Source: Desulfobacteraceae bacterium | Lineage (GTDB): Bacteria > Desulfobacterota > Desulfobacteria > Desulfobacterales > Desulfobacteraceae | Length of the DNA: 64,000 bases | NCBI GenBank assembly: GCA_016744295.1 | Contig: JADGEQ010000029.1 | Span: forward strand, 27,929-91,928 | Direction of reading: 5' to 3' | Part shown: piece by piece, positions 9,882-19,776 of the stretch | How positions within the stretch are numbered: the stretch's first letter is position 1 | How the letters are laid out: the number at the start of each line of letters is the position of its first letter | The notes under the pieces: generated by a model | The model's database searches: none | Told to the model about the DNA's origin: nothing | What the model saw: only the letters and a program-made list of their open reading frames with translations | Made by a program: the position numbers and the translations under genes

Positions 9882-11057
9882 ATGAATGTACTGGTAATCA
9901 ACACGGGCAGTTCTTCATTAAAATATCAGCTGTTTGACATGAACAGTCAGGCCGTCCTGGCTGGCGGTGTCATGGAAAGGATTGGAGAAACAAAGGGAAT
10001 ACTGACCCATAAAGAGTTCTCCACGGGCAGAGAAGTAAAAACAAAAAAAACACCCGTCATCCAAAACCACCAGGAAGCCATGCATTTGATGGCAAAACTC
10101 ATCACCCAAAAAATTGACGCCATCGGTCACCGGGTGGTCCAGGGGGGTGAAAACTTCAAGACCGCCACCCCGATAAATGGGGATGTTAAAAATGCAATCC
10201 AGGCAAACAATCCCCTGGCACCCTTGCACAATCCCCCCAACCTCATCGGAATTCAACTGGCTGAGGATCTGTTCCCGGGCAAGCCCCAGGTGGCCGTCTT
10301 TGACACCAATTTTCACCAGACCATTCCGGAAAAAGCCTATCTCTATGCACTGCCCTATGAATACTATACAGATTATAAAATTCGCAAATATGGCTTCCAC
10401 GGCACCTCCCATAAATATGTGGCCAACAAGACCGCCGCACTCATGGGGAAAAAGCCCGATCAAGTGAATCTGATCACCCTTCACCTGGGCAATGGCTGTT
10501 CCATTAGCGCCATTAAAAAAGGGGAATGCCAGGACACCTCCATGGGCATGACCCCCCTGGCCGGAGTGATGATGGGAACCAGAACCGGTAACCTTGACCC
10601 GGCTATCTTCGGATATTTAATGGACAACACCGGCATGACACAGGCTCAAATTGACGATGTTCTGAACAAAAAAAGCGGGCTCAAGGGCATCTGCGGGCTC
10701 AATGACCTGCGGGACATCCATGAGAGGGCTGCCCAGGGCGACAAATTGGCGAAACTTGCCGTTGAAATGTTTGCCTACCAGATCAAAAAATATATTGGGG
10801 CCTATGCAGCCGTGCTCGGCCATGTGGACGGACTGGTGTTTACTGCCGGTGTCGGGGAAAATGATGAAATCGTCCGGGCCAAAGCCCTGGCAGACATGTC
10901 TGTTTTCGGCATTGAAATTGACCTTGCCAAAAATGATATCAGATCCTCTGAACCCCACACGATCCACAAGGAGGGCAGCCGGCTCCAGGTGTGGGTGGTA
11001 CCCACCAATGAGGAACTCCAGATTGCCACGGAGACCTGCCAGGTGTTAACAAAATAG
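9882..11057 (+). CDS. ackA: Acetate kinase
   Basis: MNVLVINTGSSSLKYQLFD; YGFHGTSHKYV; ITLHLGNGCSISAI; DTSMGMTPLAGVMMGTRTGNLDPAI; VFTAGVGEND. Confidence 0.97.
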   Translation: MNVLVINTGSSSLKYQLFDMNSQAVLAGGVMERIGETKGILTHKEFSTGREVKTKKTPVIQNHQEAMHLMAKLITQKIDAIGHRVVQGGENFKTATPINGDVKNAIQANNPLAPLHNPPNLIGIQLAEDLFPGKPQVAVFDTNFHQTIPEKAYLYALPYEYYTDYKIRKYGFHGTSHKYVANKTAALMGKKPDQVNLITLHLGNGCSISAIKKGECQDTSMGMTPLAGVMMGTRTGNLDPAIFGYLMDNTGMTQAQIDDVLNKKSGLKGICGLNDLRDIHERAAQGDKLAKLAVEMFAYQIKKYIGAYAAVLGHVDGLVFTAGVGENDEIVRAKALADMSVFGIEIDLAKNDIRSSEPHTIHKEGSRLQVWVVPTNEELQIATETCQVLTK

Positions 11058-11451
11058 CGCTGAGTTTTGGTCCATATACAAGGTGCATTAAAAGTTGCAT
11101 ACTATATTCAGCCTTTGATTCAACGAAGTAGATGGACCAAAATCTGCATTTTTCACTCATCGATGTCAATCTCTGGAAAATGAGTTCCATCTTTCAAAAA
11201 AGAGGTGGACTATTATTGATAGCCAGCCGCCGCTTAATGGCCCCTTGGAAAAGGAATATTGATTTTTACGCGATAGCTCCCTTTGATATTATCCTTAAGG
11301 TCAACTTCATATGATGTGTATTTGGATAACTTCTGACGTGAATAGCTGAGTGGTACTCGTATCGGTGGTTTCTTTAATGGTTCTGGGGTTGATGCTGGAA
11401 GGTAGGTGGCGGTACTGGCTTGGATGGGTACTGCATATTAATAGTTATTAT

Positions 11452-11826
11452 TCATTCGGAGCATAAAAAAACTGCTGCCTTATTCGTGTCATTAAACGCA
11501 CAATATTTAAATGGAAGTCGGGTAGCCATATTAATAAATAAATCTGCCATAGCCTTGTGCATCTGTCCTGGGACGACAATAGCAGATTTGTTTGCAAAAT
11601 CTTTTTCTTTTGGTTTGTAAAGGCTCAGAACACCCGCAATTTCTTTCAGATCCCCAATCGTTAATCCCATTGTGGAATCAGACAAATCCCAAAGTGAATG
11701 CTTGTACAAATACTCTGAATGCTGCATAAGTTCAGATATAGCGGCAACAAAACTTACTTTTTCTATAATGCCCGATACCGTAATTTTTATATACTTTTCA
11801 TGGGATGCATCAAGTGCATAAGCCAT
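11452..11826 (-). CDS. SpoIIAA/STAS-like small protein
   Basis: 124 aa, HEKYIKITVSGIIEKVSFVAAISELM...SLWDLSDSTMGLTIGDLKEIAG resembles SpoIIAA-like folds. Weak by-eye call. Confidence 0.5.
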   Translation of the reverse strand: MAYALDASHEKYIKITVSGIIEKVSFVAAISELMQHSEYLYKHSLWDLSDSTMGLTIGDLKEIAGVLSLYKPKEKDFANKSAIVVPGQMHKAMADLFINMATRLPFKYCAFNDTNKAAVFLCSE

Positions 11827-12051
11827 CTTATTCTCCTGTGAGTGAGGGTCAATATCGCAAGCTTGAATATAAAAAATGCAATTCTAATTTCATAGCAAAT
11901 TGTTTCAAGCAAGAAAAGGATAATCAAAGATTCAATTTTTTATAAAGTTGGAATCTGATCCTATTCCAAAAAAACGGAGACCGATTTAAGCCACGATCAC
12001 ACGAAAACGGGAAGCAGACTTAAAAATCAATTATAAGGATATGCCAGAGCA

Positions 12052-13272
12052 CTAGCAGGAAAAAACCCTATTCTCTGTTTGGCTCAAAAACCGGCTCCCG
12101 GTTTCGGTGATCAGAATGACACTCTCAATACCCGCAGCAAACCGGTTTTTAAAGATAAACTTGGGTTCCACGGCCAAAACCATACCCGGCTGAAGCCGTG
12201 CGGATCTTCCCCGGGCAAGGACAGGATGTTCTACCAATTCCAACCCAATCCCATGGCCCACAAACCGTGATTTCAAACTTGGAAGCCCCAGATATTCCTG
12301 CTCATATCCCATTTTTGCCGCCATTTTTACAGAAGTATCAAAGAGCTCTCCCATGACAACATCGGGTTTCATGGCTTCTTGAAGTTGGTTTAGTATTTCC
12401 ATGGAAGCCAGGCTTGCTTCCTTGGCAGATGGTTCCATCGCTCCCAGAACAAACATTCTGGATTCATCCATGTGGTATCCTTTGACCATGGTTCCAAAAT
12501 CAATGAGAATCGGTTCATTCTCCCGGATCAATTTGGGCCCGGCCCCAAAGGGATAGGCTGTACAGGTTCCGGTCCCGCAAACCGGTGAATCCAGGGCGCC
12601 GGCAAGCCCTCCTGTTCTTCCGCTCATAAGATGGAAGGAGAAACCTTCTGATCTATAATGGCGCATCTGGAGCTTGCCGGAATGACCGTGCCGCCGGGCA
12701 AAGGCTTCGACATAACCGCAAAATTCCATTTCAGTCATCCCTGGACTCAGCTTACCAGCCATAAAATCAAATATTTTTTTGGACACCCGACCAGCCGCTT
12801 CCATCTGCCCAATTTCATAGACAGATTTGATTTGACGGCAACCTTCAATCAAAGGGGTTCCATCCAAAAATGACGTATTCTTAAACAATTTCTGGTAAAA
12901 TTGAAAATCCCTGACCGGAACCACATCAAAGGCAATTCCCATGGTTGACGGAAGCCTTTGGTGGGCAGCCCTTATCCCATGGGGAATCTCCTTTACGGAC
13001 TGAACAGGGATGATATCTTTAATGCAGGTCTCCAGCCTGGCCCTTGGCAGGTAGCGTTTAACAAAGAGCAGGGGATCCTGATCCAGGCAAACATAAAGAT
13101 AGCAATCTTGGGCAGTACCTGAAAAATAATAGATATCTGGTTTATGGGTCAAAAAAAGGGCCTGGAGACCCGCCCCTTTCATATGCCGTTTCAAGATGTT
13201 GATCCGGGAAAGGATTTCAAATTCAGGGGTGATGTCCAGGAGCAAGTCAGGATTCATGGTCGGAAAATACAC
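12052..13272 (-). CDS. M24-family (Xaa-Pro/creatinase-like) metallopeptidase
   Basis: ILIDFGTMVKGYHMDESRMF, GHGIGLELVEHP, VLAVEPKF, IESVILITETG: metal ligands in order. Confidence 0.9.
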   Translation of the reverse strand: MYFPTMNPDLLLDITPEFEILSRINILKRHMKGAGLQALFLTHKPDIYYFSGTAQDCYLYVCLDQDPLLFVKRYLPRARLETCIKDIIPVQSVKEIPHGIRAAHQRLPSTMGIAFDVVPVRDFQFYQKLFKNTSFLDGTPLIEGCRQIKSVYEIGQMEAAGRVSKKIFDFMAGKLSPGMTEMEFCGYVEAFARRHGHSGKLQMRHYRSEGFSFHLMSGRTGGLAGALDSPVCGTGTCTAYPFGAGPKLIRENEPILIDFGTMVKGYHMDESRMFVLGAMEPSAKEASLASMEILNQLQEAMKPDVVMGELFDTSVKMAAKMGYEQEYLGLPSLKSRFVGHGIGLELVEHPVLARGRSARLQPGMVLAVEPKFIFKNRFAAGIESVILITETGSRFLSQTENRVFSC

Positions 13273-13481
13273 GATATATTATTTCTTCACAATGAAAATA
13301 ATCTTCAGAACCGCTTTTTTTGGCAGTTCCCAAAGGATGATTCTCCAGAAAGGCCATAAAGAAAAAATTGACTGTCCGATCCAAACTTTGTAAAAAGGAC
13401 AACAACAGGTGACTGACCTTTTTGAAAAAACAAACCGCAGACACGTACTCACCCGTGCAAATGAAAACAGCATAAGGAGTT

Positions 13482-14171
13482 TTGCCCATGGCCCTGCCCT
13501 GGAAGATTGTTGATCAATTCACTACCCAGGATGAAGGGACACTGGAACTTCGCCAGCGGGGTAAAAAAGATTTTCTCATCACCCTTGGCACCCAGGTACT
13601 CATGAACTCCATGGCCCAACGCTCGGAGATCGCCCTGGGAAAACTCGGCGCCAAACCCCTTAAAAACAATCCGGCCCCGCGGGTTCTTTTGGGAGGTCTG
13701 GGAATGGGGATAACCCTCAGGGCAGTTTTGGATTCCCTTGCCCAAACAGCAAAGGTTGTGGTCTGGGAACTCAACCCCAAAATCTGCCAATGGTGCCGAG
13801 GACCGCTTTCAGGCTTAACCGACGGGGCGGTCTCAGACCCCAGAGTTTGTGTTAAAATCGGCAATGTTGTCCAGGGAATAGAAGATGCCGCCAAAGGTAA
13901 AAACAACGGCCGGTTTGACGCCATCATCCTTGACCTCTACCGGGGGCCCCATCCCCACACAAACAAAAGAGATGACCCTGTTTACGGCAGCCGGGCTCTG
14001 GAGCGCACCCGCAAAGCCCTTAACCCCGGAGGAACCTTTGCCGTATGGGGGGAAGACCACGACCAAGGATTCATGAAACGCCTTGCCAACGCCGGATTTT
14101 TCCCAGAGTTTAAACGACCCGGCAAGGGCGGATATTCCCATGCTGTTTTTTTAGCCACAAAAAAAACTTAG
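13482..14171 (+). CDS. Spermidine-synthase-like / SAM-dependent methyltransferase-fold protein
   Basis: VLLGGLGMGITLRAVLD...VVVWELNPKICQW...FDAIILDLYRGPHP...LNPGGTFAVWGEDHD. Confidence 0.75.
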   Translation: MPMALPWKIVDQFTTQDEGTLELRQRGKKDFLITLGTQVLMNSMAQRSEIALGKLGAKPLKNNPAPRVLLGGLGMGITLRAVLDSLAQTAKVVVWELNPKICQWCRGPLSGLTDGAVSDPRVCVKIGNVVQGIEDAAKGKNNGRFDAIILDLYRGPHPHTNKRDDPVYGSRALERTRKALNPGGTFAVWGEDHDQGFMKRLANAGFFPEFKRPGKGGYSHAVFLATKKT

Positions 14172-14198
14172 AACACCGACGCATATCCGAACAACTCC

Positions 14199-14708
14199 CT
14201 AGGCGCGGGCAAGGAGAAAATCCACAACACCCGAAAGATCCGACCGTTGAAAACAATCAATTTTTTGCCCCCCTGCCCCGGCACCATCATCCATTGCCGT
14301 AGAATCATCCGAAACAAATGCGTTTACCTGCTTGATGGAAGAAAAAAGCGGGGGCCGCCCCACATCCTTGCGCCAGACTTCAATTTTATTATACGGACCT
14401 GAAATCCAGCCCTCAATAAGGACAATATCCACCTGGGCATAAAAGAGATCCAACAGCCGTTGGGGGGTGTACTCCGGTGTTCTTGGCAGGTAAACGGCGC
14501 TCATGGTCTCCGTGACCATGGACACGGGCACGGCCCCGGCCTGTCGATGACAAAATGAATCCTTGCCCGGCTTGTCCAGTTCATGAACATGGGCGGAATG
14601 CTTCATAGAACCGACCCGGATGCCTTTTTCAGACAAATGCCTGACCAGGTCTGTGATCAGGGTTGTCTTACCGCTACCGGCATGGCCGATGATGTGAAAA
14701 GGGGTCAT
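14199..14708 (-). CDS. mobB: Molybdopterin-guanine dinucleotide biosynthesis adapter protein MobB
   Basis: MTPFHIIGHAGSGKTTLITDLVRHLSEKGIRVGSMKHSAHVHELDKPGKDSF; VDIVLIEGW. The track ORF extends to 14747. Confidence 0.85.
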   Translation of the reverse strand: MTPFHIIGHAGSGKTTLITDLVRHLSEKGIRVGSMKHSAHVHELDKPGKDSFCHRQAGAVPVSMVTETMSAVYLPRTPEYTPQRLLDLFYAQVDIVLIEGWISGPYNKIEVWRKDVGRPPLFSSIKQVNAFVSDDSTAMDDGAGAGGQKIDCFQRSDLSGVVDFLLARA

Positions 14709-14964
14709 GGGTCTCCTTAAATTATCTCTTGTTTCCTGTATTACCACACAATAAATTTACCATACAATGTACATATTGTTGTTTTAGGAGTCTTGTCAAG
14801 GAATTGGACGTAAAGGATTAAAGATAATTGTTCTTGAATAAATCAGATAATTTTTTTACACTGACGGTAAGTTTCAGTGAAATTATTCAAAAACATTATT
14901 CAACCTGGTTTCAACATAGACTGTCAGCAATTTTTTATCCCCATCCCAGCAAAAAGGGAAAATC

Positions 14965-16161
14965 ATGAAGCAACGTATTTTATTTGTTGATGACGAGTCC
15001 AATATTTTAAAGGGTCTCCAACGAAGTTTAAGACCCTTGAGGAACCAATGGGAGATGACCTTTACGGGAAGTGCTGTTTCTGCCTTGGAATGCCTTGAAC
15101 GAGACCCCTTTGACGTTATTGTTTCTGATATGAGAATGCCGCAAATGGATGGAGCCCAATTGCTCGGGACGGTTCAGGAAAAATATCCCCTGATGGTCAG
15201 AATCATTCTTTCCGGGCATTCTGATCAGGAAATGGTTATGAAATCCGTAAAATCCGCCCATCAATATCTTTCCAAACCCTGTGAGAAACAGGTACTCATC
15301 GATACGATAACAAGGGCCTGTTTCCTGCGAAATACCTTGAATCAAAAATCCCTGCAATATGTGGTCTCCGGGATTGATACCATACCCATTTTACCTGCCT
15401 TGTATACGCAAATCATGGCGGAACTTAATTCAAAGGATGCCTCAGCCGCAAGTGTGGGAGAAATTATAACAAAGGATATCGGGATGACGGCCAAGATACT
15501 TCAATTGGTGAACTCTTCATTTTTTGGCATGCCCCGGCATGTGGCCAATCCAATGGAGGCGGTCATTTTTTTAGGAATTGATGTGGTAAAAACCCTGGTA
15601 TTGAGCATTGAGGTCTTTGCTGAATTCCAAGAAAGAACCCTGTCCATCCTGCCGGTAAAAAAAATATACGATCATTGTGTCAAAACCGGGATAATTGCCA
15701 AAAAGATCGCTGTTCTCGAGAAAATGGGCAAGGAAGAATCCGATAATGCCATGATCGCTGGAATTCTCCATGATCTTGGGCGTTTGCTTTTGGCAGAAAA
15801 TTTTCCCGATGAATACCAGGAGATCATGGAGAAGGTCAAAAAGGACCAGAAAGAGATTCATGTGGTGGAACTTGCGATCCTGGGGGTGACCCATGCCCAG
15901 ATCGGGGCCTATCTGCTGGGGTTGTGGGGGTTGCCCGATAATATCGTAGAGGGGGTGGCCTTCCACCATAACCCCTCCGCCGACATCGTAAAAAAATTCG
16001 ACCTTTGCGGTCTGCTCCATGTGGCAAATCTCATGGAGCACCACGAACAGATACTGCCCAATGGATGGGACCACTTGATCGGGGTGGATACCGATTACCT
16101 GGATCAATATGATATGACCAAAAGAATCCCTTTGTGGCGAGATTCTCTGCGGATAAAATGA
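14965..16161 (+). CDS. Response regulator with HDOD domain
   Basis: Receiver ILFVDDESN...VIVSDMRMPQMDG...LSKP; HDOD EIITKDIGMTAKILQLVNSSFFGMPRHVANPMEAVIFLGIDVV; GILHDLGRLLL. Confidence 0.9.
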   Translation: MKQRILFVDDESNILKGLQRSLRPLRNQWEMTFTGSAVSALECLERDPFDVIVSDMRMPQMDGAQLLGTVQEKYPLMVRIILSGHSDQEMVMKSVKSAHQYLSKPCEKQVLIDTITRACFLRNTLNQKSLQYVVSGIDTIPILPALYTQIMAELNSKDASAASVGEIITKDIGMTAKILQLVNSSFFGMPRHVANPMEAVIFLGIDVVKTLVLSIEVFAEFQERTLSILPVKKIYDHCVKTGIIAKKIAVLEKMGKEESDNAMIAGILHDLGRLLLAENFPDEYQEIMEKVKKDQKEIHVVELAILGVTHAQIGAYLLGLWGLPDNIVEGVAFHHNPSADIVKKFDLCGLLHVANLMEHHEQILPNGWDHLIGVDTDYLDQYDMTKRIPLWRDSLRIK

Positions 16162-18473
16162 AATTAAAAACCATCATTGAAACCTGTGCAGAGCCCATTG
16201 TGGTTTATGACAGACAAGGACTTGCAACCTATGTAAACCCTTGTTTTGAACGAGTGTTTGGTTGGGAGGGACAAGAAATCATCGGCAGCCGAATTGACTT
16301 TGTTCCCAAAGATCAGGTCGGAGCGACCGGACAAGCGGTTGCCGAAATCCTTTCCGGGAAAACCATTTCCGGTATGGAAACCCAGCGGCAAACAAAAAAA
16401 GGGAAGACAATCCATGTCCGGCTGAGTGCCGCCCCCCTCAAGGATGGGGAAGGCAATGTTGACGGAATGGTGGTGACCCTCCAGGATATCACTGATTTGG
16501 TCGGTTCCCGGCGGGAAGCCCTGGCAGCAAACCAGGCCAAAAGTGAGTTTCTTTCCAATGTCAGCCATGAGGTTAGAACCCCCATAAACCACGTCATGGG
16601 AATGGTAGAATTGCTACTCAATACCCGGCTGGATGCGCAACAGCAGGAGTTTGTGGAAATCCTTCAAAAAAGCGCTGATTCTCTTATGATGGTGGTCAAT
16701 GACATGTTGGATTACTCCAGGATCGAATCGGGGAAAGTTGACTGTGATGCCATCGGGTTTGATTTGCGAACCCTGGTTGAAAAGGTCGAAAACCTGGTGG
16801 TCCCTAAATCTGTGGAAAAAGGACTGGCCTTTGATCTTTTTGTCCATCAATTTGTTCCCTCCTTGCTCATGGGTGATCCGGGCCGCCTGCGCCAGGTATT
16901 GGTCAATCTTTGTCTCAATGCCATTAAATTTACGGAAAAGGGAGGGGCCAAATTAAACATTTTCCTTGAAAAGGAAAATGATACAACAGCCCGGATCCGA
17001 TTTGAGGTCAATGATACGGGAATCGGTATCGCCCTGGATCAGATCCCGGTGATATTTAATTCCTTTTCCCAGGTAGATGGATCTGCAACCCGCAAATATG
17101 GGGGAACCGGGCTGGGGCTAAGCATCTCCAGCAAACTGGTTCAGATGATGGGCGGTACCATTGAGGTCAAGAGCCTGCTGGGAAAAGGAACTTGTTTTTC
17201 TTTCACCCTGTCTTTTGCGAAACAGGTCCCTGGGACTAAAATAAATCGGGTAATCCCAACCTCCTTTCAGGGTAAAAAAATTTTGGTGGTGGATGAAAAT
17301 ATCACGGACAGGCTGGTGCTGAAAAGCTTGATTCTGGATTGGGGTTGCTTGTTTGATGGGGCAGGGACTTCCGAGGAAGCCCTTGAAAAATTGAAGCATT
17401 CCAAGGAGAGAACCCCTTGCTGTGATATTATATTGTTGAATCTTGAGCTGCCGGGGGGGGAAGCCCTGGCAAAAAAGGCTAAAACCCTTCCCTGGGCCAG
17501 GAACCTTGTGATTATAGTGCTGGCTTCCATGGGCAAACAGGGGGATGTGGCACGGCTTAACAAAATCGGGGTAAACGGATATCTTCCCAAGCCAATCAAA
17601 CCCCAGGAACTCTATGATTGTATTGCCACAGCTCTTACGGCCAGAAACCTGGGGCAAGAGATGATCACCCGTCATACCTTAACGGAGAATAGAAAACAGC
17701 AAGTAAAAATTCTTCTGATTGAAGAGAACCGAGTCAACCGGAAAATCATCCTTAATATTCTGGGCAAATCCGGTTATAGCCCAAAGGCAAAAAGCACTAT
17801 GGACAATGTTTTTAAAAGGTTTAAAACCGGAAAATTCAATTTGATCCTCCTGGATATTGATTCACCCGAAAGCGGGGGATTGCTCAACACCATCCGGCAG
17901 TATGAAACAAAAGAAAAACAAAAGCGGATCCCCATCATTGCCATGACAACCCCCCCCCTGGACGAAAAATGGCAAGAGGGCTTTCAAAAAGATGTGGAAG
18001 ACTGCTTGTTAAAACCCGTGACACCTGAACTATTATTGGCGTCAATCGAAACATGGACCTGGCGGAATGAAAATTTTTTAAGGGCCCAGGTTGGCGGATA
18101 TTTCCATATGAAGTTACAAAAAAAACAGGGAATCGTTTTCAATCTGAAGGCAGCTCTTGAAAGAGCAATGGGTGACAAAGAATTTCTTGAAATGCTGGTA
18201 ACTGAATTTACGGCCTCTCTTCCTTCAAAAATTGAGCTGATTAAAAAGGCCGTTTCAGAAAAAAAATTAGATGCAGTGATATTGGCAGCCCAATCCTTGA
18301 AAGGATCTTCAGCCAATATGGGGGCAAACATGATCAAGGCCGCGGCCCAAGCCGTTGAAAGGATGGGGGAAAAAGGTGACCTGGGCCTGGCCGAAAACAG
18401 GATTAACCGCCTTATGAATGAATCTGAACGGTTTATAGAGCATATACACACTATCGAATGGAGTGAGGTATGA
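16158..18473 (+). CDS. Hybrid sensor histidine kinase (PAS-HisKA-HATPase-REC-REC-Hpt-like)
   Basis: PAS IIETCAEPIVVYDRQGLATYVNPCFERVFGW; H-box FLSNVSHEVRTPINHVMGMVELL; RKYGGTGLGLSIS; two C-terminal receiver-like domains and an Hpt-like tail. ATGA overlap sets the start at 16158. Confidence 0.92.
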   Translation: MKLKTIIETCAEPIVVYDRQGLATYVNPCFERVFGWEGQEIIGSRIDFVPKDQVGATGQAVAEILSGKTISGMETQRQTKKGKTIHVRLSAAPLKDGEGNVDGMVVTLQDITDLVGSRREALAANQAKSEFLSNVSHEVRTPINHVMGMVELLLNTRLDAQQQEFVEILQKSADSLMMVVNDMLDYSRIESGKVDCDAIGFDLRTLVEKVENLVVPKSVEKGLAFDLFVHQFVPSLLMGDPGRLRQVLVNLCLNAIKFTEKGGAKLNIFLEKENDTTARIRFEVNDTGIGIALDQIPVIFNSFSQVDGSATRKYGGTGLGLSISSKLVQMMGGTIEVKSLLGKGTCFSFTLSFAKQVPGTKINRVIPTSFQGKKILVVDENITDRLVLKSLILDWGCLFDGAGTSEEALEKLKHSKERTPCCDIILLNLELPGGEALAKKAKTLPWARNLVIIVLASMGKQGDVARLNKIGVNGYLPKPIKPQELYDCIATALTARNLGQEMITRHTLTENRKQQVKILLIEENRVNRKIILNILGKSGYSPKAKSTMDNVFKRFKTGKFNLILLDIDSPESGGLLNTIRQYETKEKQKRIPIIAMTTPPLDEKWQEGFQKDVEDCLLKPVTPELLLASIETWTWRNENFLRAQVGGYFHMKLQKKQGIVFNLKAALERAMGDKEFLEMLVTEFTASLPSKIELIKKAVSEKKLDAVILAAQSLKGSSANMGANMIKAAAQAVERMGEKGDLGLAENRINRLMNESERFIEHIHTIEWSEV

Positions 18474-19738
18474 AAATACTAATTGCAGAGGATGATTTTG
18501 TTTCTAGGCTCCTGGTCAAAAAAGCAGTAACAGAAATAGGACATGAGGTCATTGTTGCTGAAAACGGGCAACAAGCCTGGGAAGCCTTTTTGGAGCATGA
18601 ACCCGACATGGTGATCTCCGACTGGATGATGCCGGAAATGGATGGTCTGGAACTTTGCAAAAAAATTCGAAGCGCCAGTAAAAAAACCTATTCATACATC
18701 ATGCTGCTGACAGCAAAGGACAAAACAACCGACCTTGTGGAAGTGTTTGAAGCTGGAGCGGATGATTATATTATCAAGCCCTTTAAACCCGATGAACTCA
18801 GATCCAGAATCAAAAGCGGTGAACGGATTGCCATTTTGGAAAGTCAGCACCATGAACTCCAGGAAAATTTGTCCCTAAAAAACAGACATCTGGATGAAGC
18901 CCTTAGAAATTTAAAGGCAACCCAGGTCCAGGCCATGCAGTCTGAAAAGATGGCTTCCATTGGTCAACTGGCTGCCGGGGTCGCCCATGAAATCAATAAC
19001 CCCATAGGGTTTGTAGGCAGCAACCTGGAGGCATTATCCGACTATCTTAAGGATTATAATAGACTGCTGGAACATTACCAGGCCATGGCAGCAAATCTGG
19101 ATAAGGCCGGGACCGACAATCTTGCCACAATAGTCAAGACGCATCTGGAGACCATTCAAACCTGTGAGAAAGATATTGAAATTGCCTATATAAAGGATGA
19201 TATTCCCGACTTGCTCAAGGATTGCATTGAGGGAACCTCACGGGTGGGGAAAATCGTCGCAGACTTGAAAAATTTTGCCCATCCCGGCAATGACAAGCAG
19301 ATGCTCATGGACATTAACAAGGGACTGGAATCCACCTTGAATGTTGTTGCCAATGAGCTCAAATACAAGGCAATTGTAACAAAAACGTTTGGAAAGATTC
19401 CCCTGGTGGAGGCCTGGCCCCAAAAATTGAACCAGGTATTTGTGAATATCCTTATCAATTCAGCCCAGGCGATTCTTGAAAAGGGCGAAATCCGCATCCA
19501 TACCTTTGCTGAAGGCCGTGAGGTGAAAATCGCCATTTCCGATACAGGATCCGGTATTTCACCTGAAAACCTGTCCAAAATTTTTGATCCCTTTTTTACC
19601 ACCAAGGCCGTGGGCAAGGGAACCGGGCTGGGCATGAACATCGCCTATAATATTGTTAAAGAGCACAAGGGAATAATTGAGGTCACAAGCGAAGTGGGAA
19701 AGGGCACCTGTTTTACCATCACCCTGCCCGGAAAATAG
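18470..19738 (+). CDS. Response regulator-histidine kinase fusion
   Basis: Receiver ILIAEDDF...MVISDWMMPEMDG...IIKPF; H-box QLAAGVAHEINNPIGFVGSNLEAL; FDPFFTTKAVGKGTGLGMNIAYNIV. ATGA overlap with the upstream gene. Confidence 0.93.
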   Translation: MKILIAEDDFVSRLLVKKAVTEIGHEVIVAENGQQAWEAFLEHEPDMVISDWMMPEMDGLELCKKIRSASKKTYSYIMLLTAKDKTTDLVEVFEAGADDYIIKPFKPDELRSRIKSGERIAILESQHHELQENLSLKNRHLDEALRNLKATQVQAMQSEKMASIGQLAAGVAHEINNPIGFVGSNLEALSDYLKDYNRLLEHYQAMAANLDKAGTDNLATIVKTHLETIQTCEKDIEIAYIKDDIPDLLKDCIEGTSRVGKIVADLKNFAHPGNDKQMLMDINKGLESTLNVVANELKYKAIVTKTFGKIPLVEAWPQKLNQVFVNILINSAQAILEKGEIRIHTFAEGREVKIAISDTGSGISPENLSKIFDPFFTTKAVGKGTGLGMNIAYNIVKEHKGIIEVTSEVGKGTCFTITLPGK

Positions 19739-19776
19739 GGAGAAGGGCTTTTTGGGGTCAGTAGGCCCCTATTTTC
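19731..19776. terminator. Bidirectional hairpin overlapping the ends of two convergent genes
   Basis: gaaaataggg ... cccTATTTTC: 10-bp perfect stem 19731-19740 / 19767-19776. Confidence 0.6.
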
